NCBI RefSeq assembly: GCF_030287445.1
Contig: NZ_JASVWB010000002.1
Location: 2,480,001 to 2,544,000, forward strand
Direction: 5' to 3'
DNA: 64,000 nt
From: Streptomyces sp. ALI-76-A
Lineage (GTDB): Bacteria; Actinomycetota; Actinomycetes; Streptomycetales; Streptomycetaceae
Made by a program: the position numbers and the translations under genes. Below, one piece after another: positions 16,660 to 24,436 of this stretch. How positions within the stretch are numbered: the stretch's first letter is position 1; each line of letters begins with the position of its first letter. The notes below the pieces were generated by a model. It was given only the letters and a program-made list of their open reading frames with translations, did no database searches and was not told the origin of the DNA.

Positions 16660-17307
16660 TCAGTCGCGGTCGGCGAGTTCGGCGAGCCCTCGCCAGATCT
16701 CGGCGGTGACACGGACCGCGGCGTCCACGTCTCCGGTCGCGCAGGCCTCGATCAGCCGCTCGTGCAGGCCGGCCGAGCGGCAGGCGCCGCCCTCACCGAA
16801 CCGCCGTCGCTCCAGCCGGCGGATGAGGGGGGTGTAGCGGGCGACGGTGGCGGCCGCGGCGCGGTTGCCGCTGACGCGGACGAGCACGTCGTGCAGTACG
16901 TCGTCGGCGTGCAGGGCGGTGTCCACGTCCCCCGTCTCGACGGCCGCCGCGAACCGCTCGTTCGCCGCGCGCATCGCCTCGACGTCGGCGGCGAACAGCC
17001 GGGGCACCGCGACCCGGGTGACCAGCTCGTGCATGGCCCCGACCACGGCCGCCGCGTCCCGGACGTCGGCCGCGACGACCGGGGTCACCCGGGTGTAGCT
17101 CTGCGGCTTGCTCTCCAGCAGCCCCTCGTCGACCAGCCGTGCGAACGCCTCGCGCACCGGCGCCCGGGACAGCCCGAGCCGCTCGGCCAGCTCGGCGTCC
17201 TTCACGACCGCGCCGGGCTCGATCTCCCCGGCGACGATGGCGTCCCGGATCGCCACGTAGGCGCGGTCCCGGAGCAGGGTGCGGGGAACGGGTCGGATGG
17301 CCTCCAT
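16660..17307 (-). CDS. GntR-family regulator (FCD subfamily), probable regulator of acdS
   Basis: A 215-aa FadR-type protein: winged helix at residues 10-75 ([32 protein letters not shown]) and an FCD domain with metal-site residues such as DDVLHDVLV and [12 protein letters not shown]. It is immediately upstream of acdS in the same transcription unit, so it probably autoregulates and controls ACC deaminase. The sequence upstream of its ATG (17311-17329, CTGAAATGTTAGATATCAG) is AT-rich with CTGA/TCAG ends and is a candidate operator. The amino-acid inducer is inferred only. Confidence 0.85.
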   Translation of the reverse strand: MEAIRPVPRTLLRDRAYVAIRDAIVAGEIEPGAVVKDAELAERLGLSRAPVREAFARLVDEGLLESKPQSYTRVTPVVAADVRDAAAVVGAMHELVTRVAVPRLFAADVEAMRAANERFAAAVETGDVDTALHADDVLHDVLVRVSGNRAAAATVARYTPLIRRLERRRFGEGGACRSAGLHERLIEACATGDVDAAVRVTAEIWRGLAELADRD

Positions 17308-17344
17308 GCACTGAAATGTTAGATATCAGAGCAGGGCCACGCAA

Positions 17345-17374
17345 GAGGGGCCCGCACCGATGTGCGGGCCCCTC
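17345..17374 (-). terminator. Terminator-like hairpin downstream of the TROVE gene
   Basis: A perfect 13-bp stem, GAGGGGCCCGCAC/GTGCGGGCCCCTC, with a 4-nt loop 15 bp past the TROVE stop. Confidence 0.75.
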
Positions 17375-17388
17375 GTGGAGCGGGCGGG

Positions 17389-18972
17389 TCAGGCGGCCCA
17401 GGGCCAGTCGGCGTCCCGCGCCGCTTCGAGCAACGGGACCATCCGGAAGGCCGCGTCCGACAGCCCCCCGAAGGTGTGCCGGTTCCCGTGTCCCGACGGG
17501 CCGTGGCCCGCCCGGTAGCCGGCCAGGTTCCAGGTGTAGACCGGCACGTCGGCCGGGACCTGCTCGGTCGGGTCGCCGTGCCTGCTGTGGGCGTACTGTT
17601 CGTCGGTGACGATCAGCACCCGGTCGTGGCGCGCGTAGTGGCGGCGCACCGCCCCGGTGGTGTCGGTGCCGCCCAGGTCGCCGAAGCGGCCGAGGACGCT
17701 CAGCACCGACTCGCCCGTGCGGAACGTCACGCGGTCGCTGGACGTCCCGAACTCGACGAGGTCCGCGTCCGCCGCCCGCAGCGCCAGCGCCGTACCGAAG
17801 ACCGCCGCCGCGTCGGCACGGCTGAGCTCCGAGCGGTCGGACAGCCGCGAGTGGAACATCGAACCCGAACGGTCGACGAGGACCAGCGTCCGCCCCGGCA
17901 GGGCGGGCACGTTGGCCAGCGAGTGGCCGAGCGCCCGCTCCAGCGGGTACGACCAGCGCAGCGAGGGCGCGTGCCGGTACGCGGCGAGGTACCGGAAGGG
18001 GAACTGCCGCGACCGCGCGACCTGCTCCGGGTCACTGATCCTGGCCGCCACCTCGGCGGCCACCTCGTCGGACACACCGGCCTCGTCGAAGTTGCGCAGG
18101 TTGCGGACCAGGGCCATCGGACCCATCGACGGGATCACGGCCTCCCAGGCCGCCTTGTCCATCGGCCCCTGGAGCCAGCCCGCCAGCGCCTCCCAGGTCA
18201 TCCCGGCCGCCCGCAGCCGCTCGGCACCGTCCGCCGACGTGACGACCGCGCGCCGCTGACCGGCCGGCAGTGCCATCAGCTCGCGGTGCGCGGTCAGGAC
18301 CCGGCTGGACGCGGGCGGCACCGCGGTGTCCGGGTGGTGCCGGCGGTCGAGGGCGTACCGGAACAGCTCGCCCTGCCACGGCTTGTCCGGGTCCGGGGCC
18401 GCGTGCACCAGGTTGAGGATGTCGCCGAAGCGGTAGCCCTTGGAGGCGGTGTCGTACTTCAGCAGCGACCGGTCGCCGTAGAGCCGCCGTACGGCGTCGG
18501 CGAGGCCGCGCTTGACCGGCTTGGGGACGGCGCGGCCGTACCTCGTGGTCCAGTACGCGAGCAGCTCGCCGGGCTCGTCGGGCCGCCGCAGGACGGAGTC
18601 GACGACCTGCCGGTTCGACGGGCCGTCGGTGGCGCCCGCGTCGAGCCGCGCCTTCACGTACTCGACGGCGCCCACCACCGCGGCCGTGCGCAGGTTCCCC
18701 GCGCCGCGCAGCCAGCCGAGCAGACCGGCGGTCCACCGCGGGTCGGTGACGGCGAGCTCGCCCACGAGCCGCGTGAACCGGTCGTCACGGTCGGCGCCGG
18801 TCTCGTAGAAGGTCTGCTGGGTCACGAAGTGGGAGACCGCGAGCAGGAAGAGCTCGGAGCGCGGGTCGCGCTCACGGCCCCGACCGCCCTCGAACGTCCG
18901 CAGCACCCGCCCGGTCGAGGTGACGCGGGAGGCGGGCTGCGTCCGGGCGGCCCTGGTGTTGAAGCGTGCCAT
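17389..18972 (-). CDS. TROVE-domain RNA-binding protein (bacterial Ro60 orthologue, Rsr-like)
   Basis: A 527-aa Ro60-type protein. The N-terminal TROVE domain (about residues 15-355) is a ring of HEAT-like helical repeats that binds Y RNAs and misfolded RNA ends; visible segments include LFLLAVSHFVTQQTFYETG, LLGWLRGAGNLRTAAVVGAVEY and MALVRNLRNFDEAGVSDEVA. A C-terminal von Willebrand A domain carries a MIDAS motif, DRSGSM, near residue 365. Known bacterial homologues act with Y RNA and RNases in RNA maturation and stress survival. A structured RNA with a tRNA-like module is encoded just upstream on the same strand (ends 50 bp before the start codon), strongly supporting the assignment. Confidence 0.92.
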   Translation of the reverse strand: MARFNTRAARTQPASRVTSTGRVLRTFEGGRGRERDPRSELFLLAVSHFVTQQTFYETGADRDDRFTRLVGELAVTDPRWTAGLLGWLRGAGNLRTAAVVGAVEYVKARLDAGATDGPSNRQVVDSVLRRPDEPGELLAYWTTRYGRAVPKPVKRGLADAVRRLYGDRSLLKYDTASKGYRFGDILNLVHAAPDPDKPWQGELFRYALDRRHHPDTAVPPASSRVLTAHRELMALPAGQRRAVVTSADGAERLRAAGMTWEALAGWLQGPMDKAAWEAVIPSMGPMALVRNLRNFDEAGVSDEVAAEVAARISDPEQVARSRQFPFRYLAAYRHAPSLRWSYPLERALGHSLANVPALPGRTLVLVDRSGSMFHSRLSDRSELSRADAAAVFGTALALRAADADLVEFGTSSDRVTFRTGESVLSVLGRFGDLGGTDTTGAVRRHYARHDRVLIVTDEQYAHSRHGDPTEQVPADVPVYTWNLAGYRAGHGPSGHGNRHTFGGLSDAAFRMVPLLEAARDADWPWAA

Positions 18973-19022
18973 GGTGAATTCCCCCGAATTCAGAAAGGTT
19001 CGGAGGAGACGCGGCAGAAGGA

Positions 19023-19165
19023 GGGTGCCCGAGATCAGAAGTCGGCGACGGACTCAGCCGAATGCTCTGTCCGATTGAGCTACACCGACCTGAAGTCGGT
19101 GACGGGACTCGAACCCGCAACCATCCGATCCAATGAAGTAACCGTTGCCTGCGCACCGGGCACCC
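19023..19165 (-). ncRNA. Y RNA-like (YrlA-type) RNA with circularly permuted tRNA-like domain
   Basis: On the minus strand the ends GGGTGCCCG and CGGGCACCC form a perfect 9-bp closing stem. Inside, in order, lie a T-arm (GCGGG-TTCGAGT-CCCGT), an acceptor-like hairpin CACCGAC-TTCAG-GTCGGTG, and a D-arm (GCTC-AATCGGACA-GAGC). This is tRNA order permuted: the 3' and 5' acceptor halves are joined by a 5-nt loop, and the position of the anticodon arm is replaced by the long stem (CGGAT pairs with ATTCG, then GGAT with GTCC). Known YrlA RNAs have this tRNA-mimic plus Ro60-binding stem design and sit next to Ro60 genes. Exact ends are inferred. Confidence 0.72.
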
Positions 19166-19180
19166 ACCATGAGCCGCGCC

Positions 19181-19268
19181 TCCCGAGATCAAACCGGCGG
19201 CGGCCTGGATTCTGTGAAAGAGAAGTAGCCGCCGCCTTCGCACCGGGAGGTGCGCTGTTCGTGATCTC
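19181..19268 (-). ncRNA. Second, partial Y RNA-like module upstream of the first
   Basis: Minus-strand positions 19247-19222 repeat positions 19160-19135 of the first RNA with 22 of 26 bases identical (CCCGGTGCGAAGGCGGCGGC versus CCCGGTGCGCAGGCAACGGT, then TACTTC in both). Each copy then closes a hairpin at the same place with different bases: GGCGGCGGC/GCCGCCGCC here and GCAAC/GTTGC there, a compensatory change. The segment GGTGCGAAGG resembles the conserved Ro60-contact strand of Y RNAs. A weak T-loop-like TTTGATC follows. It may be a second RNA or the 5' half of one longer transcript (GAGATCA at 19268-19262 can pair with TGATCTC at 19037-19031). Confidence 0.45.
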
Positions 19269-19344
19269 ACTGTAGGAGGCGGGGCCCGGGACGGGCGAGG
19301 GAATTAATGTCACCGCCCCGGGAGAACCGCTTCCGTACTTCCGC

Positions 19345-20772
19345 TCAATTCCCCTGCTGCGAGCGTGCTTTGAACGCCGCTTTCCGTGCTTCCTTCGCGA
19401 TCCGCTTGTCCGGGTGCAGCCGGCCCATCGCCTCCAGCACGTCCGCCGTGGCCGGATGGTCGACCCGCCAGGCCGCCGTGAAGAAGCCGCTGTGCTGCTG
19501 GGCCAGGCCTTCCACGAGGCCCTGGAGCTCGTCGGAGTTGCCCTCGGCCGCCAGCTGCGCGGCGACCGTGTCGACCGTCAGCCAGAACACCAGGTCCTCG
19601 GAAGGCACGGGGACGTCGGAAGCGCCCCGCTCGGTGAGCCAGACACGGGCCAGGCCACCCAGTTCGGGGTCGTCGAGCACCTCCCGCAGCGCCGGTTCGG
19701 CCTCGTCGCCCACCAGGGACAGCGCCTGCTGGCAGAGCAGTCGGCGCAGTGGCGCACCGGCGTCCAGGCCGCGCGCCGCGGCCAGCAACTCCCGGGCCGC
19801 GGCGAGGGGTTCACGGCGGGCGAGCCACTGCTCGGTCTCGGCCTGGGCCGCCGCGGGCGGGAACGTCGCCGTGCGGTCGAGGAGCGCGTCGGCGCCCTTG
19901 TCCCCGAGGTCGCCGACCGCGGGCGCCTCGAACCCCGACTCCAGCAGCCGCGCCCGCAGCCCGTACAGGCCGAGGGGGGTCAGCCGGACCATGCCGTAGC
20001 GGGAGACGTCGGTGTCGTCGACGGGGGCCGCGGGCTCCTCCTCCGTGTCCGCCATCAGCGCCTCGTCGACGGGCTGGTACTCCACCAGTCCGACCGGCTC
20101 CAGGAGGCGGAACTGGTCGTCCAGCCGCATCATCGCGTCGGACACCTGCTCCAGCACGTCGTCGGTGGGCTCGCCCATGTCGCTGGGCACGATCATCGAG
20201 GCGGCCAGCGCGGGCAGCGGCACGGGCCCTGCGCCCGGCCCGTCCTCGGTGACGGTGAGCAGGTACAGGTTCCCGAGCACGCCGTCCAGGAACTCCGCCT
20301 CGGCCTCCGGGTCCCAGTCCAGGGACGCGAGGTCGGCCTCGCCGCCCGCGTCCATCGCGTCGGCCAGGTCGTCCAGGTCCGGCACGCTCGCGTCGGCCAG
20401 CACGGTCTCCAGCGCCCCCAGCCACACGCTGAGCACGTCGTGCGGCGAGCCCCCGGTCAGCAGCGCCAGGTCCTCACCGGCCGCGACGGTGCCCGTCTCC
20501 TCGTCGACGACCTCGATGAGCCCGGTGTCGACCGCGACCCGCCAGGCCTCGCTCGCGTACGCCGCCGCGTCGTCCCCGCTCAGCCCGAGCACCTCGGCCG
20601 CCGCCGGCAGTTGCTCGTCGACCAGGACGCCCCCGGCGTCGACCCGGGTGTCCGGGCCCGCCCAGCGGGCCAGCCGCGCGGCCCGGGACAACAGCGGCGT
20701 GGACAGCGCGTCCCGCGCCAGCTCCGTTTCGGGGTGCAGTCGCACCGGCGGCAAGGGGGAGCTGTCTGACAT
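19345..20772 (-). CDS. Conserved hypothetical protein, acidic, 475 aa
   Basis: Not recognised as a named family. The N-terminal part (1-120) resembles a winged-helix-rich region with LLSRAARLARWAGPDTRVDAGG and EVLGLSGDDAAAYASEAWRVAVDTGLIEV; an acidic middle follows (DLDDLADAMDAGGEADLASLDWDPEAEAE in parts); the C-terminal third has HEAT-like helices ending in HPDKRIAKEARKAAFKARSQQGN. It has no signal peptide or membrane span and is likely cytosolic. AGGAG lies about 9 bp upstream of the ATG. Similar proteins are widespread in Streptomyces from memory, but no function is known to me. Confidence 0.75.
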   Translation of the reverse strand: MSDSSPLPPVRLHPETELARDALSTPLLSRAARLARWAGPDTRVDAGGVLVDEQLPAAAEVLGLSGDDAAAYASEAWRVAVDTGLIEVVDEETGTVAAGEDLALLTGGSPHDVLSVWLGALETVLADASVPDLDDLADAMDAGGEADLASLDWDPEAEAEFLDGVLGNLYLLTVTEDGPGAGPVPLPALAASMIVPSDMGEPTDDVLEQVSDAMMRLDDQFRLLEPVGLVEYQPVDEALMADTEEEPAAPVDDTDVSRYGMVRLTPLGLYGLRARLLESGFEAPAVGDLGDKGADALLDRTATFPPAAAQAETEQWLARREPLAAARELLAAARGLDAGAPLRRLLCQQALSLVGDEAEPALREVLDDPELGGLARVWLTERGASDVPVPSEDLVFWLTVDTVAAQLAAEGNSDELQGLVEGLAQQHSGFFTAAWRVDHPATADVLEAMGRLHPDKRIAKEARKAAFKARSQQGN

Positions 20773-20845
20773 CGGCTGGTTCTCCTAGAGGCGCGTCCTA
20801 CCACTCAGCCGCTCAGCCTAGACGGATTTCCACCCATGCCGCCCG

Positions 20846-20889
20846 GTTCATCTGACGGTCAGCTCCCGTCCATGGCTGAAACCTTGACA
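20846..20889 (+). promoter_or_regulatory. Candidate PHO box and promoter of the secreted nuclease gene
   Basis: Three consecutive 11-nt units, GTTCATCTGAC, GGTCAGCTCCC and GTCCATGGCTG, run from 20846 to 20878. The first two agree at 9 and 8 of 11 positions with the Streptomyces PhoP direct-repeat consensus (G[G/T]TCAYYYR[G/C]G); the third is degenerate. Five bases later stands TTGACA (20884-20889), a perfect -35 hexamer. PhoP sites commonly abut or overlap the -35 region, and secreted nucleases are typical PhoP targets. Confidence 0.5.
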
Positions 20890-20913
20890 AGTGGCCTGAG
20901 CAGGCAGGAGATT

Positions 20914-20966
20914 GACGCGCGTAGAAGCTGACTGGACACCTGTTCACCGTCATGTCTACGCGCGTC
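20914..20966 (+). repeat. Perfect 12-bp inverted repeat in the nuclease leader region
   Basis: GACGCGCGTAGA (20914-20925) and TCTACGCGCGTC (20955-20966) are exact reverse complements separated by 29 nt, between the candidate promoter and the start codon. They could form a 5'-UTR stem-loop or an operator dyad; GTTCACC, a PHO-box-like core, lies in the loop. Confidence 0.6.
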
Positions 20967-21049
20967 GCCACCGCCCCGCCGGTGCGGCTCCCCCTGTTCC
21001 ACGCACCACCCTCGTCCCGGCGCTCATGTAGGTCCCCGGAGGGATTCCG

Positions 21050-22876
21050 TTGCCGAGCAAGTCTTCCGCGCGTCTCGCCGCGCTCACCGTCGCCGCCGTC
21101 TGTTCCGCGGCGTCCACCGTCGTCCTCATCTCGCCCGCGCACGCGGCCTCCGTGCGCATCCATGACATCCAGGGCACCACCCGGATGTCGCCGTACGCCG
21201 GACAGCAGGTCACGGACGTGGCCGGAATCGTCACCGGCGTGCGCGCGTACGGCTCCTCCAGAGGCTTCTGGATCCAGGACCCGGACCCGGACGCGAACCC
21301 GGCCACCAGTGAGGGCGTCTTCGTCTTCACCAGCTCCGTCCCGAAGGTCGCGGTGGGTGACGCGGTCACCGTCTCCGGCACGGTCTCGGAGTTCGTCCCC
21401 GGCGGCACGTCCTCCGGCAACCAGGCGCTGACCGAGATCGTGCGGCCGACCGTCACGGTCGTCTCCGGCGGCAACGCGGTCCCGGCCGCCACCGCCGTCG
21501 GCGCGCGGTCCGTGCCGAGCGCCTACGCCCCGGCCGGCGACACCGCCGCGAACGGCTCGGTCAACGCGCTGCCGCTGAAGCCCTCGAAGTACGCCCTGGA
21601 CTACTACGAGTCCCTGGAGGGCATGAACGTCCAGGTCTCCGACGTCCGCGTGGTCGGCGCCACCGACCCGTTCACCGAGCTGTGGGTCACGGTGAAGCCG
21701 TGGGAGAACGACACCCGCCGCGGCGCCACGGTCTACGGCTCCTACGACTCCCCGAACACGGGCCGGCTGCAGATCCAGTCGCTGGGCGCGCCGGCCGACT
21801 TCCCGGTGGCGAACGTCGGCGACCGGCTCACCGGCACCACCACCGGCCCGCTGGACTACAACCAGTTCGGCGGCTACACCCTCGTCGCGAGCGAGATCGG
21901 CGCGCTGAGGAGCGGCGGCCTGACGCGCGAGACCACCGAGAAGCAGAAGCGGGGCGAGCTGGCGGTCGCGACCTACAACGTCGAGAACCTCGATCCGACC
22001 GACGCCTCCTTCGAGGAGCACGCCGCCGCGATCGTGCACAACCTCCAGTCGCCCGACATCGTGTCGCTGGAGGAGATCCAGGACGACAACGGCGCGAAGA
22101 ACGACGGCACGGTCACCGCCGGCCAGACGGTGACGAAGCTGATCGACGCCATCGTCGCGGCGGGCGGGCCCACCTACGACTGGCGCTCGATCGACCCGGC
22201 GAACAACACCGACGGCGGCGAGCCGGGCGGCAACATCCGTCAGGTGTTCCTGTTCAACCCGGAGCGGGTGTCCTTCACGGACCGCGCGGGCGGCGACGCC
22301 ACCACCGCCGTCGGGGTCACCAAGGAGCGCGGCAAGGCTGCCCTGACGGTCTCCCCCGGCCGGATCGCCCCGGCGGACACCGCCTGGGCCAACAGCCGCA
22401 AGCCGCTGGCCGGCGAGTTCGTCTTCCGTGGCCGCACGGTCTTCGTGATCGCCAACCACTTCAACTCCAAGGGCGGCGACCAGGGTCTGACCTCGCAGTA
22501 CCAGCCGCCGGCGCGCAGCTCGGAGACGCAGCGCCACCAGCAGGCGACCTTGGTGAACGCCTTCGTCAAGGACATCCTGGCCACCCAGAAGAACGCGGAC
22601 GTCGTCACCCTCGGCGACATCAACGACTTCGAGTTCTCCGGCACCACCAGGATCCTGGAGGACGACGGCGCGCTCTGGTCGGCGGTCAGGTCACTGCCGA
22701 GGAGCGAGCGTTACTCGTACGTCTACCAGGGCAACGCCCAGGTCCTCGACCAGATCCTGATCAGCCCGTCGATCCGCCGCGACTGCGACTTCGAGTTCGA
22801 CAGCGTGCACATCAACGCGGAGTTCAACGACCAGATCAGCGACCACGACCCGCAGGTGCTGCGGTTCAAGCCGTAG
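21050..22876 (+). CDS. Secreted endonuclease/exonuclease/phosphatase-family nuclease (ExeM/NucH-like)
   Basis: A 608-aa protein beginning at TTG 21050 (GGAGGG 6 bp upstream) with a signal peptide whose core is LAALTVAAVCSAASTVVLIS and a likely cleavage after AHA. Residues 40-200 form an OB-like nucleic-acid-binding region (DVAGIVTGVRAYGSSRGFWIQDPDPDANP in parts). The EEP catalytic domain (about 300-608) shows VATYNVENLDP, DIVSLEEIQDDNG, ANHFNSKGGD, TLGDINDFEF and SDHDPQVLRF, which supply the metal and catalytic residues. It should degrade extracellular DNA/RNA, helping phosphate scavenging. A terminator hairpin sits just past the stop, inside the convergent gene. Confidence 0.9.
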   Translation: MPSKSSARLAALTVAAVCSAASTVVLISPAHAASVRIHDIQGTTRMSPYAGQQVTDVAGIVTGVRAYGSSRGFWIQDPDPDANPATSEGVFVFTSSVPKVAVGDAVTVSGTVSEFVPGGTSSGNQALTEIVRPTVTVVSGGNAVPAATAVGARSVPSAYAPAGDTAANGSVNALPLKPSKYALDYYESLEGMNVQVSDVRVVGATDPFTELWVTVKPWENDTRRGATVYGSYDSPNTGRLQIQSLGAPADFPVANVGDRLTGTTTGPLDYNQFGGYTLVASEIGALRSGGLTRETTEKQKRGELAVATYNVENLDPTDASFEEHAAAIVHNLQSPDIVSLEEIQDDNGAKNDGTVTAGQTVTKLIDAIVAAGGPTYDWRSIDPANNTDGGEPGGNIRQVFLFNPERVSFTDRAGGDATTAVGVTKERGKAALTVSPGRIAPADTAWANSRKPLAGEFVFRGRTVFVIANHFNSKGGDQGLTSQYQPPARSSETQRHQQATLVNAFVKDILATQKNADVVTLGDINDFEFSGTTRILEDDGALWSAVRSLPRSERYSYVYQGNAQVLDQILISPSIRRDCDFEFDSVHINAEFNDQISDHDPQVLRFKP

Positions 22877-23618
22877 GTCCTGAACGGGACTGGCTGAACA
22901 CCCCGTTCAGCCAGTCCTGCCAGGCGGCCTCGCACTCCTTGATGTCGGCACCCGGCGTGAAGTCGTGCAGGGAGATGCCGACCGGGTGGCCCCAGTGGTT
23001 GCGTCCGAAGACGCGGGTGAGGCCCCGGTCGGTGCGCAGCCCGATGAAGTACGGGTCGCGGTAGTCGACCACGGCCTCGAACACGTCGGGACCGCGGACC
23101 GTCAGCCGGGTCCCCGCGGTCACCTCGTCCCCGACACCGAGCGCCCGCCCCACGGCGGCGAGGGCGTCGGCGGCCTTCGACGCCTCGGGCCCGTCGAAGG
23201 TGGCGAAGGCGGCCGGCCGGGGCGCGAAGAGGGCCAGGTACTCCCGCAGGGTGTGCAGGTAGAAGTCGGTGTGCTTGGCGGCGCCGTCGTACTGGTTGTC
23301 CCAGTCGTCGACGAGGATGCCGCTGTGCACGTACCGCACCCAGGCCCGGCGGCCCTCGTCGCGCGGCTCGATGGTGTAGTCGAGCTGGTTGGCGGTCTGC
23401 TCGGTGATGCCCTCGACGTTCTCGACCCGGTTGGTGTAGCGGTGCGGCGGGTCCCAGGCGGTGACCGTGGACCCGAAGGGTCCGGCGCCGCCGACCCGGG
23501 GCTCCGGCGGCTCCATCGGCCACAGGTAGCCTCCGGTCCCGGTGGTGACCGCCTCCCAGACCTGCTCCGGAGTGGCGTCTACCTCGAACTCGCGGGCGAT
23601 CTCGAATTCCTTGGACAT
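22866..23618 (-). CDS. SRPBCC (AHSA1-like) domain protein
   Basis: A 250-aa protein with a START/SRPBCC helix-grip fold in its first 145 residues: EIAREFEVDATPEQVWEAVTTGTGGYLW, then RVGGAGPFGSTVTAWDPPHRY and a C-terminal helix YLHTLREYLALF. A second region (150-250) with FEAVVDYRDPYFIGLRTDRG looks like a second half-domain. Such proteins bind hydrophobic ligands. An ArsR-like regulator gene lies 13 bp upstream on the same strand, a frequent pairing in actinobacteria. Its last 11 bp overlap the end of the convergent nuclease gene. Confidence 0.82.
   Translation of the reverse strand: MSKEFEIAREFEVDATPEQVWEAVTTGTGGYLWPMEPPEPRVGGAGPFGSTVTAWDPPHRYTNRVENVEGITEQTANQLDYTIEPRDEGRRAWVRYVHSGILVDDWDNQYDGAAKHTDFYLHTLREYLALFAPRPAAFATFDGPEASKAADALAAVGRALGVGDEVTAGTRLTVRGPDVFEAVVDYRDPYFIGLRTDRGLTRVFGRNHWGHPVGISLHDFTPGADIKECEAAWQDWLNGVFSQSRSGPTA
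22887..22917 (+). terminator. Terminator hairpin of the nuclease gene located inside the convergent SRPBCC coding end
   Basis: GGACTGGCTGAAC and GTTCAGCCAGTCC form a perfect 13-bp stem with a 5-nt loop, starting 10 bp after the nuclease stop. On the other strand these bases encode the C-terminal QDWLNGVFSQS region of the SRPBCC protein. Confidence 0.65.
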
Positions 23619-23631
23619 GGTGGGCTCCTGC

Positions 23632-24240
23632 TTACGGGGCGTCGATTTCCGGGGTGGGGTCCTTGACCGTGGGGTGGAGGGCGACGACGATCCGGTGGTC
23701 CCGGCCGCCCGCGGCGTCCGGGGCGTCGTACTTGCGGATCAGCGCGTCCACCCCGGCCGTCAGCTCCTGGACGAACGCGGCCCGGTGGGCGGCCGAGGCG
23801 AAGCGCACCTCGCCGTCCAGCGCGTAGGTCGCCAGCCGCTTGCGGGCCTTCGCGGCGCCGGCGATCAGCCGGCCGACGTCCCGCACCAGGCGGGCGCCGA
23901 GCGCGAGCATCCAGCGCGCGGAGAGCTGGTCGCGGAAGCGGTCCGGGTCGGGCTGCACGGAGGCGAGGGCGAGCGGCGAGATGACGTACGACGCGGCGGT
24001 CGCCCGCATCAGCCGCTCGGTGACGTTGCCCTTGCGGCGCTCGCCGGCCAGTTCGACCAGGCCGTGCCGCTCCAGTGCCTTGAGGTGGTAGTTCACCTTC
24101 TGCCGGGGCAGTCCGACCGGGCCGGCCAGCATGGCGGCCGACGCGGGTCCGGCCGCCAGTTCGGCGAGCAGCCGCCCCCTTATGGGGTCCAGGGAGGCGG
24201 CTGCCGCCTCGGGGTCCTCGATCACGGTCACGTCCAGCAT
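23632..24240 (-). CDS. ArsR-like winged-helix transcriptional regulator
   Basis: A 202-aa protein. Its N-terminal winged helix (residues 15-75) reads DPIRGRLLAELAAGPASAAMLAGPVGLPRQKVNYHLKALERHGLVELAGERRKGNVTERL in successive segments; the rest is a helical C-terminal domain of the kind found in ArsR proteins paired with SRPBCC genes. It is cotranscribed with the downstream SRPBCC gene and probably represses the unit. The AT-rich ACACTTTTGTTGTCCAGACG about 25 bp upstream of the ATG is a candidate operator. No conserved metal-binding cysteine motif is visible. Confidence 0.82.
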   Translation of the reverse strand: MLDVTVIEDPEAAAASLDPIRGRLLAELAAGPASAAMLAGPVGLPRQKVNYHLKALERHGLVELAGERRKGNVTERLMRATAASYVISPLALASVQPDPDRFRDQLSARWMLALGARLVRDVGRLIAGAAKARKRLATYALDGEVRFASAAHRAAFVQELTAGVDALIRKYDAPDAAGGRDHRIVVALHPTVKDPTPEIDAP

Positions 24241-24334
24241 GCGTCCACCGTCTCACCGAACACTTTTGTTGTCCAGACGGTTTCTCTTTTCGGTCGGAGG
24301 GTCGAGCGGGGCGCGGATGTCCGGGTGGCTGAAG

Positions 24335-24362
24335 CGGATCCCGGATCCCGGATCCCGGATCG
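24335..24362. repeat. Four 7-bp tandem repeats (CGGATCC)
   Basis: CGGATCC occurs three times in a row followed by CGGATCG, in the intergenic region between the ArsR-like gene and the ABM-domain gene. Confidence 0.9.
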
Positions 24363-24436
24363 CGCAGGGGGGCGCCCGCCCGGGTCCGGTCGCCGGCCGG
24401 GCTCGTCCGGCCGGACCTGGCCGGCCTGGACGCGGT

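Noticed and set aside
19083..19121. A tRNA gene suggested by T-arm and D-arm sequences
   Set aside because: The arms are in permuted order (T-arm before D-arm), the acceptor halves are joined by a 5-nt loop and no anticodon arm exists; a Y RNA-type mimic explains it better.
20780..20822. tRNA-like D-arm (GGCTGAGTGGTAGG on the minus strand) upstream of the 475-aa gene
   Set aside because: No T-arm, acceptor stem or anticodon stem accompanies it, and it overlaps the ribosome-binding region of the gene.
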